From: an uncultured Clostridia bacterium
GTDB taxonomy: Bacteria; Bacillota; Clostridia; TANB77; CAG-508
Length of the DNA: 37,550 bases
Assembly (NCBI GenBank): GCA_944390345.1
Contig: CALXPP010000018.1
Location: 1 to 37,550, forward strand
Direction: 5' to 3'
The position numbers and the translations under genes were made by a program. The notes beneath the pieces are model-generated. The model made no database searches. It saw only the letters and a list, made by a program, of their open reading frames with translations, and was not told the DNA's origin. Shown here piece after piece: positions 25,954 to 34,565 of this stretch; position 1 is the first letter of the stretch; each line of letters starts with the position of its first letter.

Positions 25954-26397
25954 ATGAAATCAAATGATTCAAGACTGCTATTGCGGTCTTTGAAGTCGGA
26001 AGATGTGCAAAATTTGCGTTTTCTCGCAGAAACCAGTCGCGATGAGGAACTGCTATATAAACTTAGTCGCTCTCCCTTTCCCGCCAAAAGAAAAAACGGC
26101 TTCGGCATTTTTATTCTCGAAAAGGGTAGATGGAGGATGATTGGGTATTTGGAGATGGAGCCTTTTGCCAAGGCATATAGTGTTTACGGCTTTATTGCTA
26201 AGCAATACCGCAGAAATCACTATATGAGTTCTGCACTCGAAACGATCTTCAGCTCTTTTCAGGCAACCTGTTTCTACTTTGATGTAGATGAAAAAAATCT
26301 GCCTGCCATTTGTTGCTTGGAGAAAATTGGTGCAAGAGTGAACAATGTCGCAAATGGCAAAAAAACCTATTATGTAAAAGGTAGTTCTTTTAGTTGA
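25954..26397 (+). CDS. GNAT-family N-acetyltransferase, horizontally acquired
   Basis: 147 residues from ATG 25954 (GGAGG at 8 bases; the ATG at 25948 is too close). GNAT fold: RLLLRSLKSEDVQNLRFLAE (beta1-alpha1), MIGYLEMEPFAKAYSVYGFI, KQYRRNHYMSSALETIF (the Q/RxxGxG/A acetyl-CoA loop is degenerate: QYRRNHYMS), and FYFDVDEKNLPAICCLEKIG, the usual C-terminal motif. Clearly GC-richer than all neighbours, with CGC, CTG, GCC and CGG codons. The CGG at 25984 aligns with the arginine of the common GNAT start LRxL, so it means Arg in the donor. In this host that codon may be misread, giving a stop two codons later. Confidence 0.85.
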   Translation: MKSNDSRLLLRSLKSEDVQNLRFLAETSRDEELLYKLSRSPFPAKRKNGFGIFILEKGRWRMIGYLEMEPFAKAYSVYGFIAKQYRRNHYMSSALETIFSSFQATCFYFDVDEKNLPAICCLEKIGARVNNVANGKKTYYVKGSSFS

Positions 26398-26414
26398 CTA
26401 GCTACTGCAAAAAG

Positions 26415-26453
26415 AAAAAAACCTTCAGACTTTGGAGTCTGCAAGGTTTTTTT
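26415..26453. terminator. bidirectional terminator between GNAT gene and leuS
   Basis: AAAAAAACCTT, AGACT / AGTCT inner stem, AAGGTTTTTTT; T runs on both strands. Confidence 0.85.
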
Positions 26454-26532
26454 CTTTTAAGTAATAGTATATTTTTATTTCTATATTAGAAACATATTGT
26501 TATTTTTTGTAATTCAATTTTGTTAATAAAAT

Positions 26533-29028
26533 TTATTTTACAACTATATTATATACTCTTCCTTTTACATAAATTTCTTTCACAATAGTTTTTCCTTCTA
26601 ACGCTTTCTTTACTGTTTCATCATTTTTTACAATCTCTTTTACCGTACTCTCATCTGCTTCTCTTTGGGCTTTAACTACTGCTTTTAATTTTCCATTAAA
26701 TTGAACTGGTATCTCTATTTCATCATCTATAGTTTTTGCCTCATCATATTTTGGCCATGGAGTTTCATTAATAGTTTTCTTTTCTCCTAATATACTAAAC
26801 AATTCCTCTGTCATATGTGGTGCAAAAGGATTTAACAATTGTAGAAAAGTCTTATATTCCCCTTTTGTTATAGTTTTATCTTTTACAAATTCATTAGTCA
26901 TTGTCATAAAAGTTGCAACTGCTGTATTAAATTTCATTTCTTCTATATCTAAAGAAACTTTCTTTATAGCTTTATGCATCATTTTTTCGTGTTTTTCAGA
27001 GTAACCTTCTTCTTCTGTTAATATATTTTGCAAATTCCATACTCTGTCTAAGAATTTACCACAACCACGAATACTTTCCATAGACCAAGGAGCAGTTTGA
27101 TCAAATGGTCCCATAAACATTTCATATACACGGAAAGTATCTGCACCAAATTCTTTAACAATATCGTCTGGGTTTATAACATTTCCTTTTGACTTTGACA
27201 TCTTTTCTCCGTTTGAGCCTAAAATCATTCCATGAGAAGTTCTTTTTTGGTATGGTTCTTTAGTTGGTACTACACCTATGTCGTACAAAAATTTATGCCA
27301 AAATCTTGAATATAATAAATGTAGTGTTGTATGCTCCATACCACCATTATACCAGTCTACTGGACTCCAATATTCAATTGCTTCTTTTGAAGCTAATGCT
27401 TTATCATTGTGTGGATCCATATATCTTAAGAAATACCAAGATGAACCAGCCCATTGTGGCATTGTATCGGTTTCTCTTCTTGCTGGTTTTCCACAATGTG
27501 GACATTTTGTTTTTATCCACTCTGTTTGCTTTGCTAAAGGAGATTCTCCATTTTCTCCCGGTTCATAATCTTCTATATCTGGTAATTTTAAAGGTAATTC
27601 TTCTTCTGGAATTGGAACCCAGCCACAATCTTCACAATATACCATTGGTATTGGCTCTCCCCAATATCTTTGACGAGAAAATACCCAATCACGCAATTTG
27701 TAATTTACTTTTTTAGTTCCTAGTTTATGTTCTTCAATATAGCTTATTGCTTTTTTTATAGCTTCTTTTGAAGTTAATCCATCTAAAATTCCAGAATTAA
27801 TAGCAATTCCATTATTTACATCTGTAAACGGTTCCTGCATTTCTATTTTGCTATAATCTACATTCTCTTCTAATAGATAATCAAATTTTGATTCTAACTC
27901 TTTTCGTAAATCTTCGCTTACATTTCTTAAATCTGGTTTTATAACTGGTTTTATTGGTAAATTAAATTTTTTAGCAAACTCAAAATCTCTATCATCGTGA
28001 GCTGGAACTGCCATAATAGCACCTGTTCCATAAGTTATTAAAACATAGTCTGAAATCCATATTGGAATTTCTTCGTTTGTAAATGGATTTATAGCTTTTA
28101 TTCCTTTTATTTCTACACCTGTTTTTTCTTTGTTCAGTTCAGAACGCTCAAAATCTGATTTTAGGGCAGATTTCTTTTTGTAATCTTCTATTTCAGCTTT
28201 GTTTAATATTTTATCTTTGTATTTTTCTACTAATTCGTGTTCTGGTGCAATAACCATATAGGTTGCACCATATATAGTATCTGGTCTAGTAGTATATACT
28301 AAAAGTGAGTCTTCTGTATCTTTTATTTTGAAGTTTACTTCAGCACCTTCACTTCTTCCTATCCAATTTTTTTGTTGAATTTTAATTTTCTCTAAATAAT
28401 CTAAGTCATCTAAATCATCTATTAGTCTTTGGGCATACTTAGTAATACCAAGCATCCATTGGCTTTTTTCTTTTTGAACAACTGGACTACCACATCTTTC
28501 ACATACTCCATTTACTACTTCTTCATTTGCTAATCCAACCTTACAACCTGTACAAAAATTTATTGGCATTGTAGCTTTATATGCTAAGCCTTTCTTAAAT
28601 AGTTGTATAAAAATCCATTGTGTCCATTTATAGTAGTTTGGATCTGTTGTGTTTATTTCTCTTGACCAATCAAAAGAAAAACCTATAGATTTTAATTGCT
28701 CTCTAAAATGATTTACATTGTTTTCAGTGGTTATCTTTGGGTGAATATGATTTTTTATTGCATAATTTTCTGCTGGAAGTCCAAAAGCATCAAAACCTAT
28801 TGGATATAATACATTGTAACCTTCCATTCTCTTTTTTCTAGCAACTATATCTAATGCTGTATAGCTTCTTGGATGACCTACATGCAATCCTTGTCCTGAA
28901 GGATATGGAAATTCTATTAGACCATACCATTTTTTCATTGTATAATCATCTTTAGCATTAAAAGTACCTTCTTCATACCATTTTTTTTGCCATTTTTTTT
29001 CTATTTCTCTAAAGTTATATGCCATCAT
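26533..29028 (-). CDS. leuS: leucyl-tRNA synthetase
   Basis: 831 residues, class Ia synthetase. [20 protein letters not shown] carries the HIGH-type motif (HVGH) near 48, CP1 editing domain with [19 protein letters not shown], zinc-type cysteines in both insertions ([25 protein letters not shown]), and [15 protein letters not shown] near 600. No in-frame CGG in 831 codons, and no frameshift. Start is one of two adjacent Met codons behind AGAAGAGG. The leader is only about 50 bases, so no T-box is present. Confidence 0.97.
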   Translation of the reverse strand: MMAYNFREIEKKWQKKWYEEGTFNAKDDYTMKKWYGLIEFPYPSGQGLHVGHPRSYTALDIVARKKRMEGYNVLYPIGFDAFGLPAENYAIKNHIHPKITTENNVNHFREQLKSIGFSFDWSREINTTDPNYYKWTQWIFIQLFKKGLAYKATMPINFCTGCKVGLANEEVVNGVCERCGSPVVQKEKSQWMLGITKYAQRLIDDLDDLDYLEKIKIQQKNWIGRSEGAEVNFKIKDTEDSLLVYTTRPDTIYGATYMVIAPEHELVEKYKDKILNKAEIEDYKKKSALKSDFERSELNKEKTGVEIKGIKAINPFTNEEIPIWISDYVLITYGTGAIMAVPAHDDRDFEFAKKFNLPIKPVIKPDLRNVSEDLRKELESKFDYLLEENVDYSKIEMQEPFTDVNNGIAINSGILDGLTSKEAIKKAISYIEEHKLGTKKVNYKLRDWVFSRQRYWGEPIPMVYCEDCGWVPIPEEELPLKLPDIEDYEPGENGESPLAKQTEWIKTKCPHCGKPARRETDTMPQWAGSSWYFLRYMDPHNDKALASKEAIEYWSPVDWYNGGMEHTTLHLLYSRFWHKFLYDIGVVPTKEPYQKRTSHGMILGSNGEKMSKSKGNVINPDDIVKEFGADTFRVYEMFMGPFDQTAPWSMESIRGCGKFLDRVWNLQNILTEEEGYSEKHEKMMHKAIKKVSLDIEEMKFNTAVATFMTMTNEFVKDKTITKGEYKTFLQLLNPFAPHMTEELFSILGEKKTINETPWPKYDEAKTIDDEIEIPVQFNGKLKAVVKAQREADESTVKEIVKNDETVKKALEGKTIVKEIYVKGRVYNIVVK

Positions 29029-29062
29029 TTAATCTACCTCTTCTCTTATTTTAATAGTTAGT

Positions 29063-29091
29063 ATTATATAACAGTTTTTTATAATTTTCAA
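29063..29091 (-). promoter_or_regulatory. leuS promoter, sigma-A type
   Basis: Minus strand TTGAAA, 17-base spacer, TATAAT, about 40 bases before leuS. Confidence 0.75.
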
Positions 29092-29126
29092 CTATTACTC
29101 TTATTTGTTTTAGTTAAGAAACAAAT

Positions 29127-29159
29127 AAATAGCAGAAAAAACAAGTTTTTCTGCTATTT
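29127..29159 (-). terminator. terminator of the FGE-like gene
   Basis: AAATAGCAGAAAAA / TTTTTCTGCTATTT stem, 5-nt loop, then ATTTGTTT on the minus strand. Confidence 0.8.
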
Positions 29160-29168
29160 TTAGTTATT

Positions 29169-30314
29169 TTATTTATATAATATTGTTCTAAATCCCCAAT
29201 ATCCATCTGATAAATCTTCGTAATAACCTATATGACTGTTTGCTACTTTATTTAAGTTTGCACTTCCTCCACGAACAGTTCTTTTTACTGCTGAAGTAGC
29301 AGAAGGTGTTGTAGTATTTTTGTTGTTTCTTTTAGTTTTGCTGTCTTCTTCTACTACACTTTTGTCTATTTCCGTCGTCCATTCTCTAACATTTCCAGCC
29401 ATATCACATACATTGTTTACTATATCACTTTGAGTTTGACCTGTTGGAAAAATAGTACCAGAATAATTCCCATAACTTGTATTTGTAGAATAGTTTGGTA
29501 TATTTTGATTTATCCACTCTAATGTTGTATCCCAAGCATAGCTATTTACAATTGCTGTTTTTATTCCTTCTGGATATCCAAAAGCTCCTGCCATATCTAA
29601 AGAAGCTTGATAAGCATCTGTATATGTTACATTTGTCCAAGGAATTTTTCCTGCCATACTAGCAGCAACTTTTTTTCCATTTATATCATAGCTAGAAGCT
29701 TCAAATCTCGCTATATAAAATCCAAAATTTTTAGCAACACTATTTACTAATTCTGAAGAAGTTGTGTTTGACTCTTCAAAATCTGAATTAAGCATTGTGT
29801 TTCTTGTTAAAATACCTGTTGGAACTGGAATCCAAACAAATTGATTTCCAAAAGTATCTTGAATAACAAAACCACTATTTACATCTCCACCTATATGTTC
29901 AAATCCTTCTGGTATATATGGATTCTCCGCAGAAACTGGTCTTATATTTTCTACCACTACATTAGTTGAGATTTCTTCTCCGTTTGCACCTTTTGCTTTA
30001 AATGTATAATTACCATTTTCTGTAACTGTATATTCTTTTGTATCTCCATTAACAGTTGTTCCATCTGGTAAAGTTATAGATTCTATTCCTAATTCATCAG
30101 CAGTTGTAGCCACAACAGTAATTATAACTCTATCTTGATTTTCTTCTGAAGTATTTACAGTAGCTTCTATAACTGGAACTATTTTTTCTTCAGCATTTCC
30201 AGAAGCATTGCCTGAGTTTTCATCCGAGGTAAACATACTTACAGCAAAACCCACTATTGCAATTACAACAACCACTAAAACAATTATTATAACTGGTGAT
30301 AATTTACTTCCCAT
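29169..30314 (-). CDS. membrane-anchored FGE-sulfatase-domain surface protein
   Basis: 381 residues. N-terminal anchor PVIIIVLVVVVIAIVGFAV, then an acidic linker, an Ig-like region around 45-115 (ESITLPDGTTV, KEYTVTENGNYTFKAKGANG), and a C-terminal formylglycine-generating-enzyme/sulfatase-modifying (SUMF1) domain: NQFVWIPVPTG, YPEGIKTAIVNSYAWD, VCDMAGNVREWTTEID, TVRGGSANLN, YWGFRTILYK. In low-GC gut Firmicutes this fold is usually a surface-exposed, C-type-lectin-like ligand domain and not an enzyme; the two catalytic Cys of true FGE are not apparent. Single-gene unit with weak ribosome site. Confidence 0.8.
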   Translation of the reverse strand: MGSKLSPVIIIVLVVVVIAIVGFAVSMFTSDENSGNASGNAEEKIVPVIEATVNTSEENQDRVIITVVATTADELGIESITLPDGTTVNGDTKEYTVTENGNYTFKAKGANGEEISTNVVVENIRPVSAENPYIPEGFEHIGGDVNSGFVIQDTFGNQFVWIPVPTGILTRNTMLNSDFEESNTTSSELVNSVAKNFGFYIARFEASSYDINGKKVAASMAGKIPWTNVTYTDAYQASLDMAGAFGYPEGIKTAIVNSYAWDTTLEWINQNIPNYSTNTSYGNYSGTIFPTGQTQSDIVNNVCDMAGNVREWTTEIDKSVVEEDSKTKRNNKNTTTPSATSAVKRTVRGGSANLNKVANSHIGYYEDLSDGYWGFRTILYK

Positions 30315-30436
30315 ATTTTAAAAATTCCTTTCTTTATTTTTCATTAGAATTTTATTTTTTTCAAATTAATATAATTTTATTATAAACATAAAGTAAAGAT
30401 TTTTCAAATATTTTTTTATATTTTTTATAAAAAAAT

Positions 30437-30458
30437 AGAGAGCTACTATATGCCCTCT
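30437..30458 (-). terminator. terminator of rplU-rpmA
   Basis: AGAGAGC / GCCCTCT stem with one mismatch, followed by ATTTTTTT on the minus strand. Confidence 0.75.
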
Positions 30459-30475
30459 AAAAAAATCTCAATATT

Positions 30476-30733
30476 CTAAGCTACTGGATATACACTTACT
30501 TGTTTTTTATCTTTTCCTTTTTTCTCGAATTTAACTGTACCATCTATTAAAGCAAATAAAGTGTCATCACTTCCGATTCCAACATTTGTTCCTGGATGTA
30601 CATTTGTTCCTCTTTGTCTAATTAATATATTTCCAGCTTTAACTATTTGACCATCAGATTTTTTAACACCAAGTCTTTTTGACTCACTATCTCTTCCGTT
30701 CTTAACACTACCTTGACCTTTTTTGTGTGCCAT
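30476..30733 (-). CDS. rpmA: ribosomal protein L27
   Basis: 85 residues, starts [20 protein letters not shown]. Most Firmicutes carry an N-terminal extension ending in a Phe-Phe site that the protease Prp removes; here the mature-type N-terminus is encoded directly, as in Proteobacteria. Consistently, no prp gene stands between rplU and rpmA (68-base gap). AAAGGAGTG precedes the ATG. Confidence 0.97.
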   Translation of the reverse strand: MAHKKGQGSVKNGRDSESKRLGVKKSDGQIVKAGNILIRQRGTNVHPGTNVGIGSDDTLFALIDGTVKFEKKGKDKKQVSVYPVA

Positions 30734-30801
30734 TTCAGATTCACTCCTTTCACTTTATATACTTTAAATATTTATATTACCAAATATTATATTTCTATAA
30801 A

Positions 30802-31194
30802 TTATTTTGCTACTTTTTCTTTAGCTTCTGATTTTGTAGCTTCTGTTTTTGTTGTTTTTGCCACTGTAGTTTTCTTTTCTGCAGCTATTTTAATTGAAGT
30901 AATTTCTACTTTTGTGTAGTCTTGTCTGTGTCCTCTTGTTTTTCTTTCATTTTTCTTAGCTTTATATTTGAAAACTAAGATTTTCTTTCCTCTTCCATGA
31001 GAAACTACTTTTCCTTCAACTTTTACACCTGTTACATAAGGATTTCCAACTTGTACCTTTCCTTCATCAGATACTAAAAGAATTTTATCAAAAGAAACTT
31101 TTTTTCCTTCTTCTACATCTAATTTTTCGAAATATACATTTTCTCCTTCTTGAACTTTGTATTGTCTTCCACAAGCTTCAATAATTGCGTACAT
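30802..31194 (-). CDS. rplU: ribosomal protein L21
   Basis: 130 residues: [20 protein letters not shown], then [20 protein letters not shown], diagnostic for L21. An added C-terminal tail of about 27 residues is Lys/Ala/Thr/Glu-rich. Own promoter and structured leader upstream; cotranscribed with rpmA. Confidence 0.97.
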   Translation of the reverse strand: MYAIIEACGRQYKVQEGENVYFEKLDVEEGKKVSFDKILLVSDEGKVQVGNPYVTGVKVEGKVVSHGRGKKILVFKYKAKKNERKTRGHRQDYTKVEITSIKIAAEKKTTVAKTTKTEATKSEAKEKVAK

Positions 31195-31199
31195 TTAAA

Positions 31200-31295
31200 A
31201 TGCACCTCCCTTTTCGTATACTCGCTAACTTCTAAACTTGGTAGCTAAATTTAATTAGCCTTTATAAACCAAAGCTAAGCAGTTTACAGTTAGAT
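31200..31295 (-). promoter_or_regulatory. rplU 5' leader, L21-leader-like
   Basis: About 100-base untranslated region with at least one hairpin (GCTAA / TTAGC, 31243-31259) at the place where Firmicutes carry the L21 leader. Match to the known leader model not tested. Confidence 0.5.
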
Positions 31296-31324
31296 ATTTT
31301 AACACAGCAAAGCCTATTTGTCAA
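31296..31324 (-). promoter_or_regulatory. rplU promoter, sigma-A type
   Basis: Minus strand TTGACA, 17-base spacer, TAAAAT. Confidence 0.8.
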
Positions 31325-31368
31325 TATTTTCCTAAAGTTTTTGCACATATTTTCATTTTGCATAAAAA

Positions 31369-31393
31369 AATCCTCAAGTTTAACTTGAAGATT
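31369..31393 (-). terminator. terminator of infC-rpmI-rplT
   Basis: AATCTTCAAGTT / AACTTGAGGATT with one mismatch, then T7 on the minus strand. Confidence 0.8.
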
Positions 31394-31405
31394 CTACTTT
31401 GTTAT

Positions 31406-31756
31406 TTATGCTTTTTTAGCAATCTCTGCTAACTCTGCAAAAGCTTTGCTATCTGAAACAGCTAATTCTGCTAACATTTTTCTGTTTATACTAATATTAG
31501 CTTTCTTTAATCCAGCGATTAACTTGCTATAAGTTAATCCATTCATTCTTGCTGCTGCATTAATTCTTATTATCCATAATTTTCTAAAATTACTCTTTTT
31601 ATCTTTTCTTCCTATATAAGCATACATACCAGATTTCATAACAGCTTGTTTTGCCATTCTGAATCTATAATGTTTTGCTCCATAGTAACCTTTTGCTTGT
31701 TTTAATACTTTTTTATGTCTAGCTCTTGTTGTTCTTGCTGTTTTTACTCTTGCCAT
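31406..31756 (-). CDS. rplT: ribosomal protein L20
   Basis: 116 residues: [57 protein letters not shown]. Early assembly protein of the 50S subunit; in Firmicutes it represses its own operon by binding the leader. Last gene of infC-rpmI-rplT. Confidence 0.97.
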   Translation of the reverse strand: MARVKTARTTRARHKKVLKQAKGYYGAKHYRFRMAKQAVMKSGMYAYIGRKDKKSNFRKLWIIRINAAARMNGLTYSKLIAGLKKANISINRKMLAELAVSDSKAFAELAEIAKKA

Positions 31757-31789
31757 TTATTTTTCACTCCTTTTCCCTTTAATATCCAA

Positions 31790-31993
31790 TTAATTACCAT
31801 AAGGTAATAGTTTTTTAATTCCAGCTTCTACTGTTTTATCTGCAATTCCATTTTGTACTCTTGCAGTCATTTTTTGTCTTTTGGTTTTATTTGCTAATAA
31901 ATGTCTTCTATTAGCTTTTGTTCTTTTTACTTTTCCAGTTGCAGTATAAGAATATCTTTTCTTAGCTGCTTTGTTTGTTTTTAGTTTTGGCAT
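31790..31993 (-). CDS. rpmI: ribosomal protein L35
   Basis: 67 residues, [20 protein letters not shown] and the basic [20 protein letters not shown]. Between infC and rplT, with AAGGGAGA before the ATG. Confidence 0.97.
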   Translation of the reverse strand: MPKLKTNKAAKKRYSYTATGKVKRTKANRRHLLANKTKRQKMTARVQNGIADKTVEAGIKKLLPYGN

Positions 31994-32014
31994 TTTTTTA
32001 TCTCCCTTCGCATT

Positions 32015-32524
32015 TTAGATTTTTTTACTTAAAATAATAAACATTGTTTTACCTTCTAAGAATGGCTTTCTTTCAACTGTTGCAATATCATCAAGAGATT
32101 CTGCAAATTTTGTTAAAATTGTTTCTCCTGCTTTAACATTGTTTAGCTCTCTTCCTCTAAATCTTAAAGTAAACTTTACTTTATTTCCAGCTTCTAAAAA
32201 GCCTCTTGCATTTTTACTCTTGAAATTAAAATCATGTTCTCCTATATTAGAAGACACTCTAATTTCTTTCATTTCAACAGATTTTTGATTTTTTCTAGAC
32301 TCTTTTTCTCTTTTTGCTTGTTCAAATTTATATTTTCCATAGTTCATAATCTTACAAACTACTGGCTTTGCATTTGGAGCAACTAATACTAAATCTAAAT
32401 TTTTTTCTTCTGCTATTTCTATAGCTTTATCTATTGGTAAAATTCCAATTTTTTCTCCAGTTTCTCCAATAACTTGAACTTCTTTTTCTCTTATTTGTCT
32501 ATTTACAGGCAATTCTTGTTTTAT
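32015..32524 (-). CDS. infC: translation initiation factor IF-3, AUA start
   Basis: 169 residues in the frame used by all IF-3 proteins: ELPVNRQIREKEVQVIGETG, NAKPVVCKIMNYGKYKFEQA, VSSNIGEHDFNFKSKNARGF. No ATG, GTG or TTG lies at the right place. GGAGG at 32534-32538 is nine bases before ATA 32524, where homology puts the start. The only upstream ATG in frame (32605) would add 27 unrelated residues across the leader. IF-3 genes often use rare AUU/AUA/AUC starts so that IF-3 represses its own translation. Confidence 0.88.
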   Translation of the reverse strand: MKQELPVNRQIREKEVQVIGETGEKIGILPIDKAIEIAEEKNLDLVLVAPNAKPVVCKIMNYGKYKFEQAKREKESRKNQKSVEMKEIRVSSNIGEHDFNFKSKNARGFLEAGNKVKFTLRFRGRELNNVKAGETILTKFAESLDDIATVERKPFLEGKTMFIILSKKI

Positions 32525-32687
32525 AGTAAAACACCTCCAAAAAAAAATTTGACTTATTTTAAAAAGCCAAATCCACAATATCTCAACATTATGTGTATAA
32601 CACAATGCCTAATTTATGATATTTTCTAACCGTATGCCTACTTAAAAGATACGGTGAGAAGTGGATACTTCTTCTTAAAACACATAT
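32525..32687 (-). promoter_or_regulatory. infC leader RNA, L20-type candidate
   Basis: Structured 5' region of about 160 bases: AGAAGT / ACTTCT hairpin (32657-32672), ACCGTAT / ATACGGT hairpin (32629-32655), and TGTG / CACA near 32593-32604. Position fits L20 autoregulation of infC-rpmI-rplT. No clear terminator hairpin with a T run is seen, so control may be translational. Confidence 0.55.
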
Positions 32688-32716
32688 ATTTTAGCACAGC
32701 TTCTTTTAATTGTCAA
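32688..32716 (-). promoter_or_regulatory. infC operon promoter
   Basis: Minus strand TTGACA, 17-base spacer, TAAAAT. Confidence 0.8.
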
Positions 32717-32759
32717 GAAAAAGTTATATTATTTTTTAAAAGTTTTTTCCACTATTTAC

Positions 32760-32788
32760 TTGACTTTTATATAAATTTGTATTAAAAT
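32760..32788 (+). promoter_or_regulatory. rplM promoter
   Basis: TTGACT, 17-base spacer, TAAAAT; back to back with the infC promoter 43 bases away. Confidence 0.8.
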
Positions 32789-32915
32789 AATTAAGCATTA
32801 TATGTAAGTATGTAAAATTTGTTTCAACCTCTCCCCGGTAGTTGAAAATAAATTTTCATATATTTATATAACTTAGATATTAAATTTTAAAATTGAAATG
32901 GAGGGTATTTGTACC
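32789..32915 (+). promoter_or_regulatory. rplM 5' leader with hairpin, L13-leader candidate
   Basis: TTTCAAC (32822-32828) pairs with GTTGAAA (32841-32847) around CTCTCCCCGGTA. Position suits the Firmicute L13 leader; identity not tested. Confidence 0.45.
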
Positions 32916-33353
32916 ATGAACAATACTACATATAGCCCTAAAAAAGGCGAAATTGAAAAAAAATGGTATATAATAGACGCAACAGATAAGTCATTAGGTA
33001 GAGTTGCTAGTGAAGCAGCTAAATTATTAAGAGGAAAACATAAACCAACATTTACTCCAAATTTAGATACTGGAGATTTTGTTATTATATTAAATTGTAA
33101 AGATGCAGTTTTAACAGGTAAAAAATTAGATCAAAAAGTTTATAGACATCATTCAGGATATATTGGAGGAATGAAAGAAACATCAGCTAGAGTTATGATG
33201 GAAAAAACTCCAGAAAAAGCTATGTTTAAAGCTGTTCAAGGAATGCTTCCTCACACAAAATTAGGAAGACAAATGATTAGAAAATTAAGAGTATATGCAG
33301 GTAGCGAACACGAAAACGCTGCTCAAAAACCAGAAGTTTGGGAGGTAAAATAA
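32916..33353 (+). CDS. rplM: ribosomal protein L13
   Basis: 145 residues from ATG 32916, chosen because GGAGGG at 32900-32905 lies in front of it; the ATG at 32898 overlaps that site. Motifs: [51 protein letters not shown]. One base separates its stop from the rpsI start. Confidence 0.97.
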   Translation: MNNTTYSPKKGEIEKKWYIIDATDKSLGRVASEAAKLLRGKHKPTFTPNLDTGDFVIILNCKDAVLTGKKLDQKVYRHHSGYIGGMKETSARVMMEKTPEKAMFKAVQGMLPHTKLGRQMIRKLRVYAGSEHENAAQKPEVWEVK

Positions 33354-33354
33354 G

Positions 33355-33759
33355 ATGGCAAAAAAATCTGAAAATATTGTATTCCAAGGAACAGGTAGAA
33401 GAAAAGAATCAATTGCTAGAGTTAGATTAACAGCAGGAAAAGGAAATATTGTTGTTAACGGTAGATCATTAGATGAATATTTTGGAACTGAAATTTTAAA
33501 AGTTATAGTAAATCAACCATTTGCTGTTACAAATACAGTTGGAAAATATGATGTAATAGTTAAAGTTGTTGGTGGTGGATATACAGGTCAAGCTGGTGCT
33601 ATCCGTCATGGTATTGCAAGAGCATTAAACGAAGCAAATTCTGAATTTAGACCAATTTTAAAAGCAAACGGTTTCTTAACAAGAGATCCAAGAATGAAGG
33701 AAAGAAAGAAATACGGACTTAAAAAAGCTCGTAAAGCTCCTCAATTCTCAAAGAGATAA
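33355..33759 (+). CDS. rpsI: ribosomal protein S9
   Basis: 134 residues: [39 protein letters not shown] and the universal C-terminal end [12 protein letters not shown] that reaches the decoding centre. Translationally coupled to rplM. Confidence 0.97.
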   Translation: MAKKSENIVFQGTGRRKESIARVRLTAGKGNIVVNGRSLDEYFGTEILKVIVNQPFAVTNTVGKYDVIVKVVGGGYTGQAGAIRHGIARALNEANSEFRPILKANGFLTRDPRMKERKKYGLKKARKAPQFSKR

Positions 33760-33769
33760 TAAATTCATT

Positions 33770-33800
33770 AAAAAACGGAAGTTCTATACTTCCGTTTTTT
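33770..33800. terminator. bidirectional terminator after rpsI
   Basis: AAAAAACGGAAGT / ACTTCCGTTTTTT with a 5-nt loop. Confidence 0.9.
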
Positions 33801-33820
33801 CTATATTTTAAATTTTTCTA

Positions 33821-34498
33821 CTATCTTCCTCTTTCCTCCCTACTACTAAAATCACTTTTATCACAATTTTTATATGCCTCAGTTTGAATTTTATTCATAT
33901 TATCTATTGAATCAATCCTCATTCCTTTATATTCCACATTGCTATAATCATTAACATAAGCTAAAGCATAAAAACCTCTTCTTATATTTCTATTGTTTAA
34001 ATCTAATTTATCAAATCTAACATCTCTTATATCTTGCACAGGTTGATCTGAATCAATAAGAACCCAATTTGAATTGCCATTTATATCTGCCAAATAGCAA
34101 GCTGTAAAATAATGTCCTGAAGTAATAACTCCTCCTTCTCTTTCTATTTTCTTTCCAGCTTCTTTATTAACCGTTATAATTTGCATAGTAGGTATTCCTT
34201 TGCATCTTGCTAAAACTGTAAATAATGTACTACTATCACAACATCCTGTTCTTTCGCCAGATTGCAATATTTCATCTGCTGTCCTTTTAAACTTTCTCGT
34301 ATCTCTTCCATTTTGTAGTCTTTCAGTATTTTGATTCATCCATAGTAATATATTTCTTATTAAAATGCCATCTGTTTGCCCATTAATTAAATCAGCTACA
34401 GCTCTTATTCTATCTGTTATTTCTGTTCGTTTACCTGCTTGTAAATATTTTTCTACATTAGAAAAGTCTGGTATGGTTAGCAATCCTTCTTTTTTCAT
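33821..34498 (-). CDS. transglutaminase-like cysteine protein
   Basis: 225 residues without signal peptide. The Cys-His-Asp triad of the transglutaminase/papain-like fold is visible: GCCDSSTLFTVLARCKGIPT (near 90), GHYFTACYLAD (near 128) and NWVLIDSDQP (near 143). N-terminal helical part 1-85. It may be a peptidase or crosslinking enzyme, or a spore or cell-wall protein given the sporulation genes upstream; substrate unknown. A TATAAT box lies about 35 bases upstream. Confidence 0.75.
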   Translation of the reverse strand: MKKEGLLTIPDFSNVEKYLQAGKRTEITDRIRAVADLINGQTDGILIRNILLWMNQNTERLQNGRDTRKFKRTADEILQSGERTGCCDSSTLFTVLARCKGIPTMQIITVNKEAGKKIEREGGVITSGHYFTACYLADINGNSNWVLIDSDQPVQDIRDVRFDKLDLNNRNIRRGFYALAYVNDYSNVEYKGMRIDSIDNMNKIQTEAYKNCDKSDFSSREERGR

Positions 34499-34565
34499 AT
34501 TTTATACTCCTATTATTTAATATTTTTATTTATTATAACATATATAAATATCATTCGATATATAT

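Noticed and set aside
29029..29168. T-box riboswitch before leuS
   Set aside because: The promoter is only about 40 bases from the start, too short for a T-box.
32525..32605. 27-residue N-terminal extension of IF-3 from ATG 32605
   Set aside because: It crosses the structured leader and the ribosome site and does not resemble IF-3.
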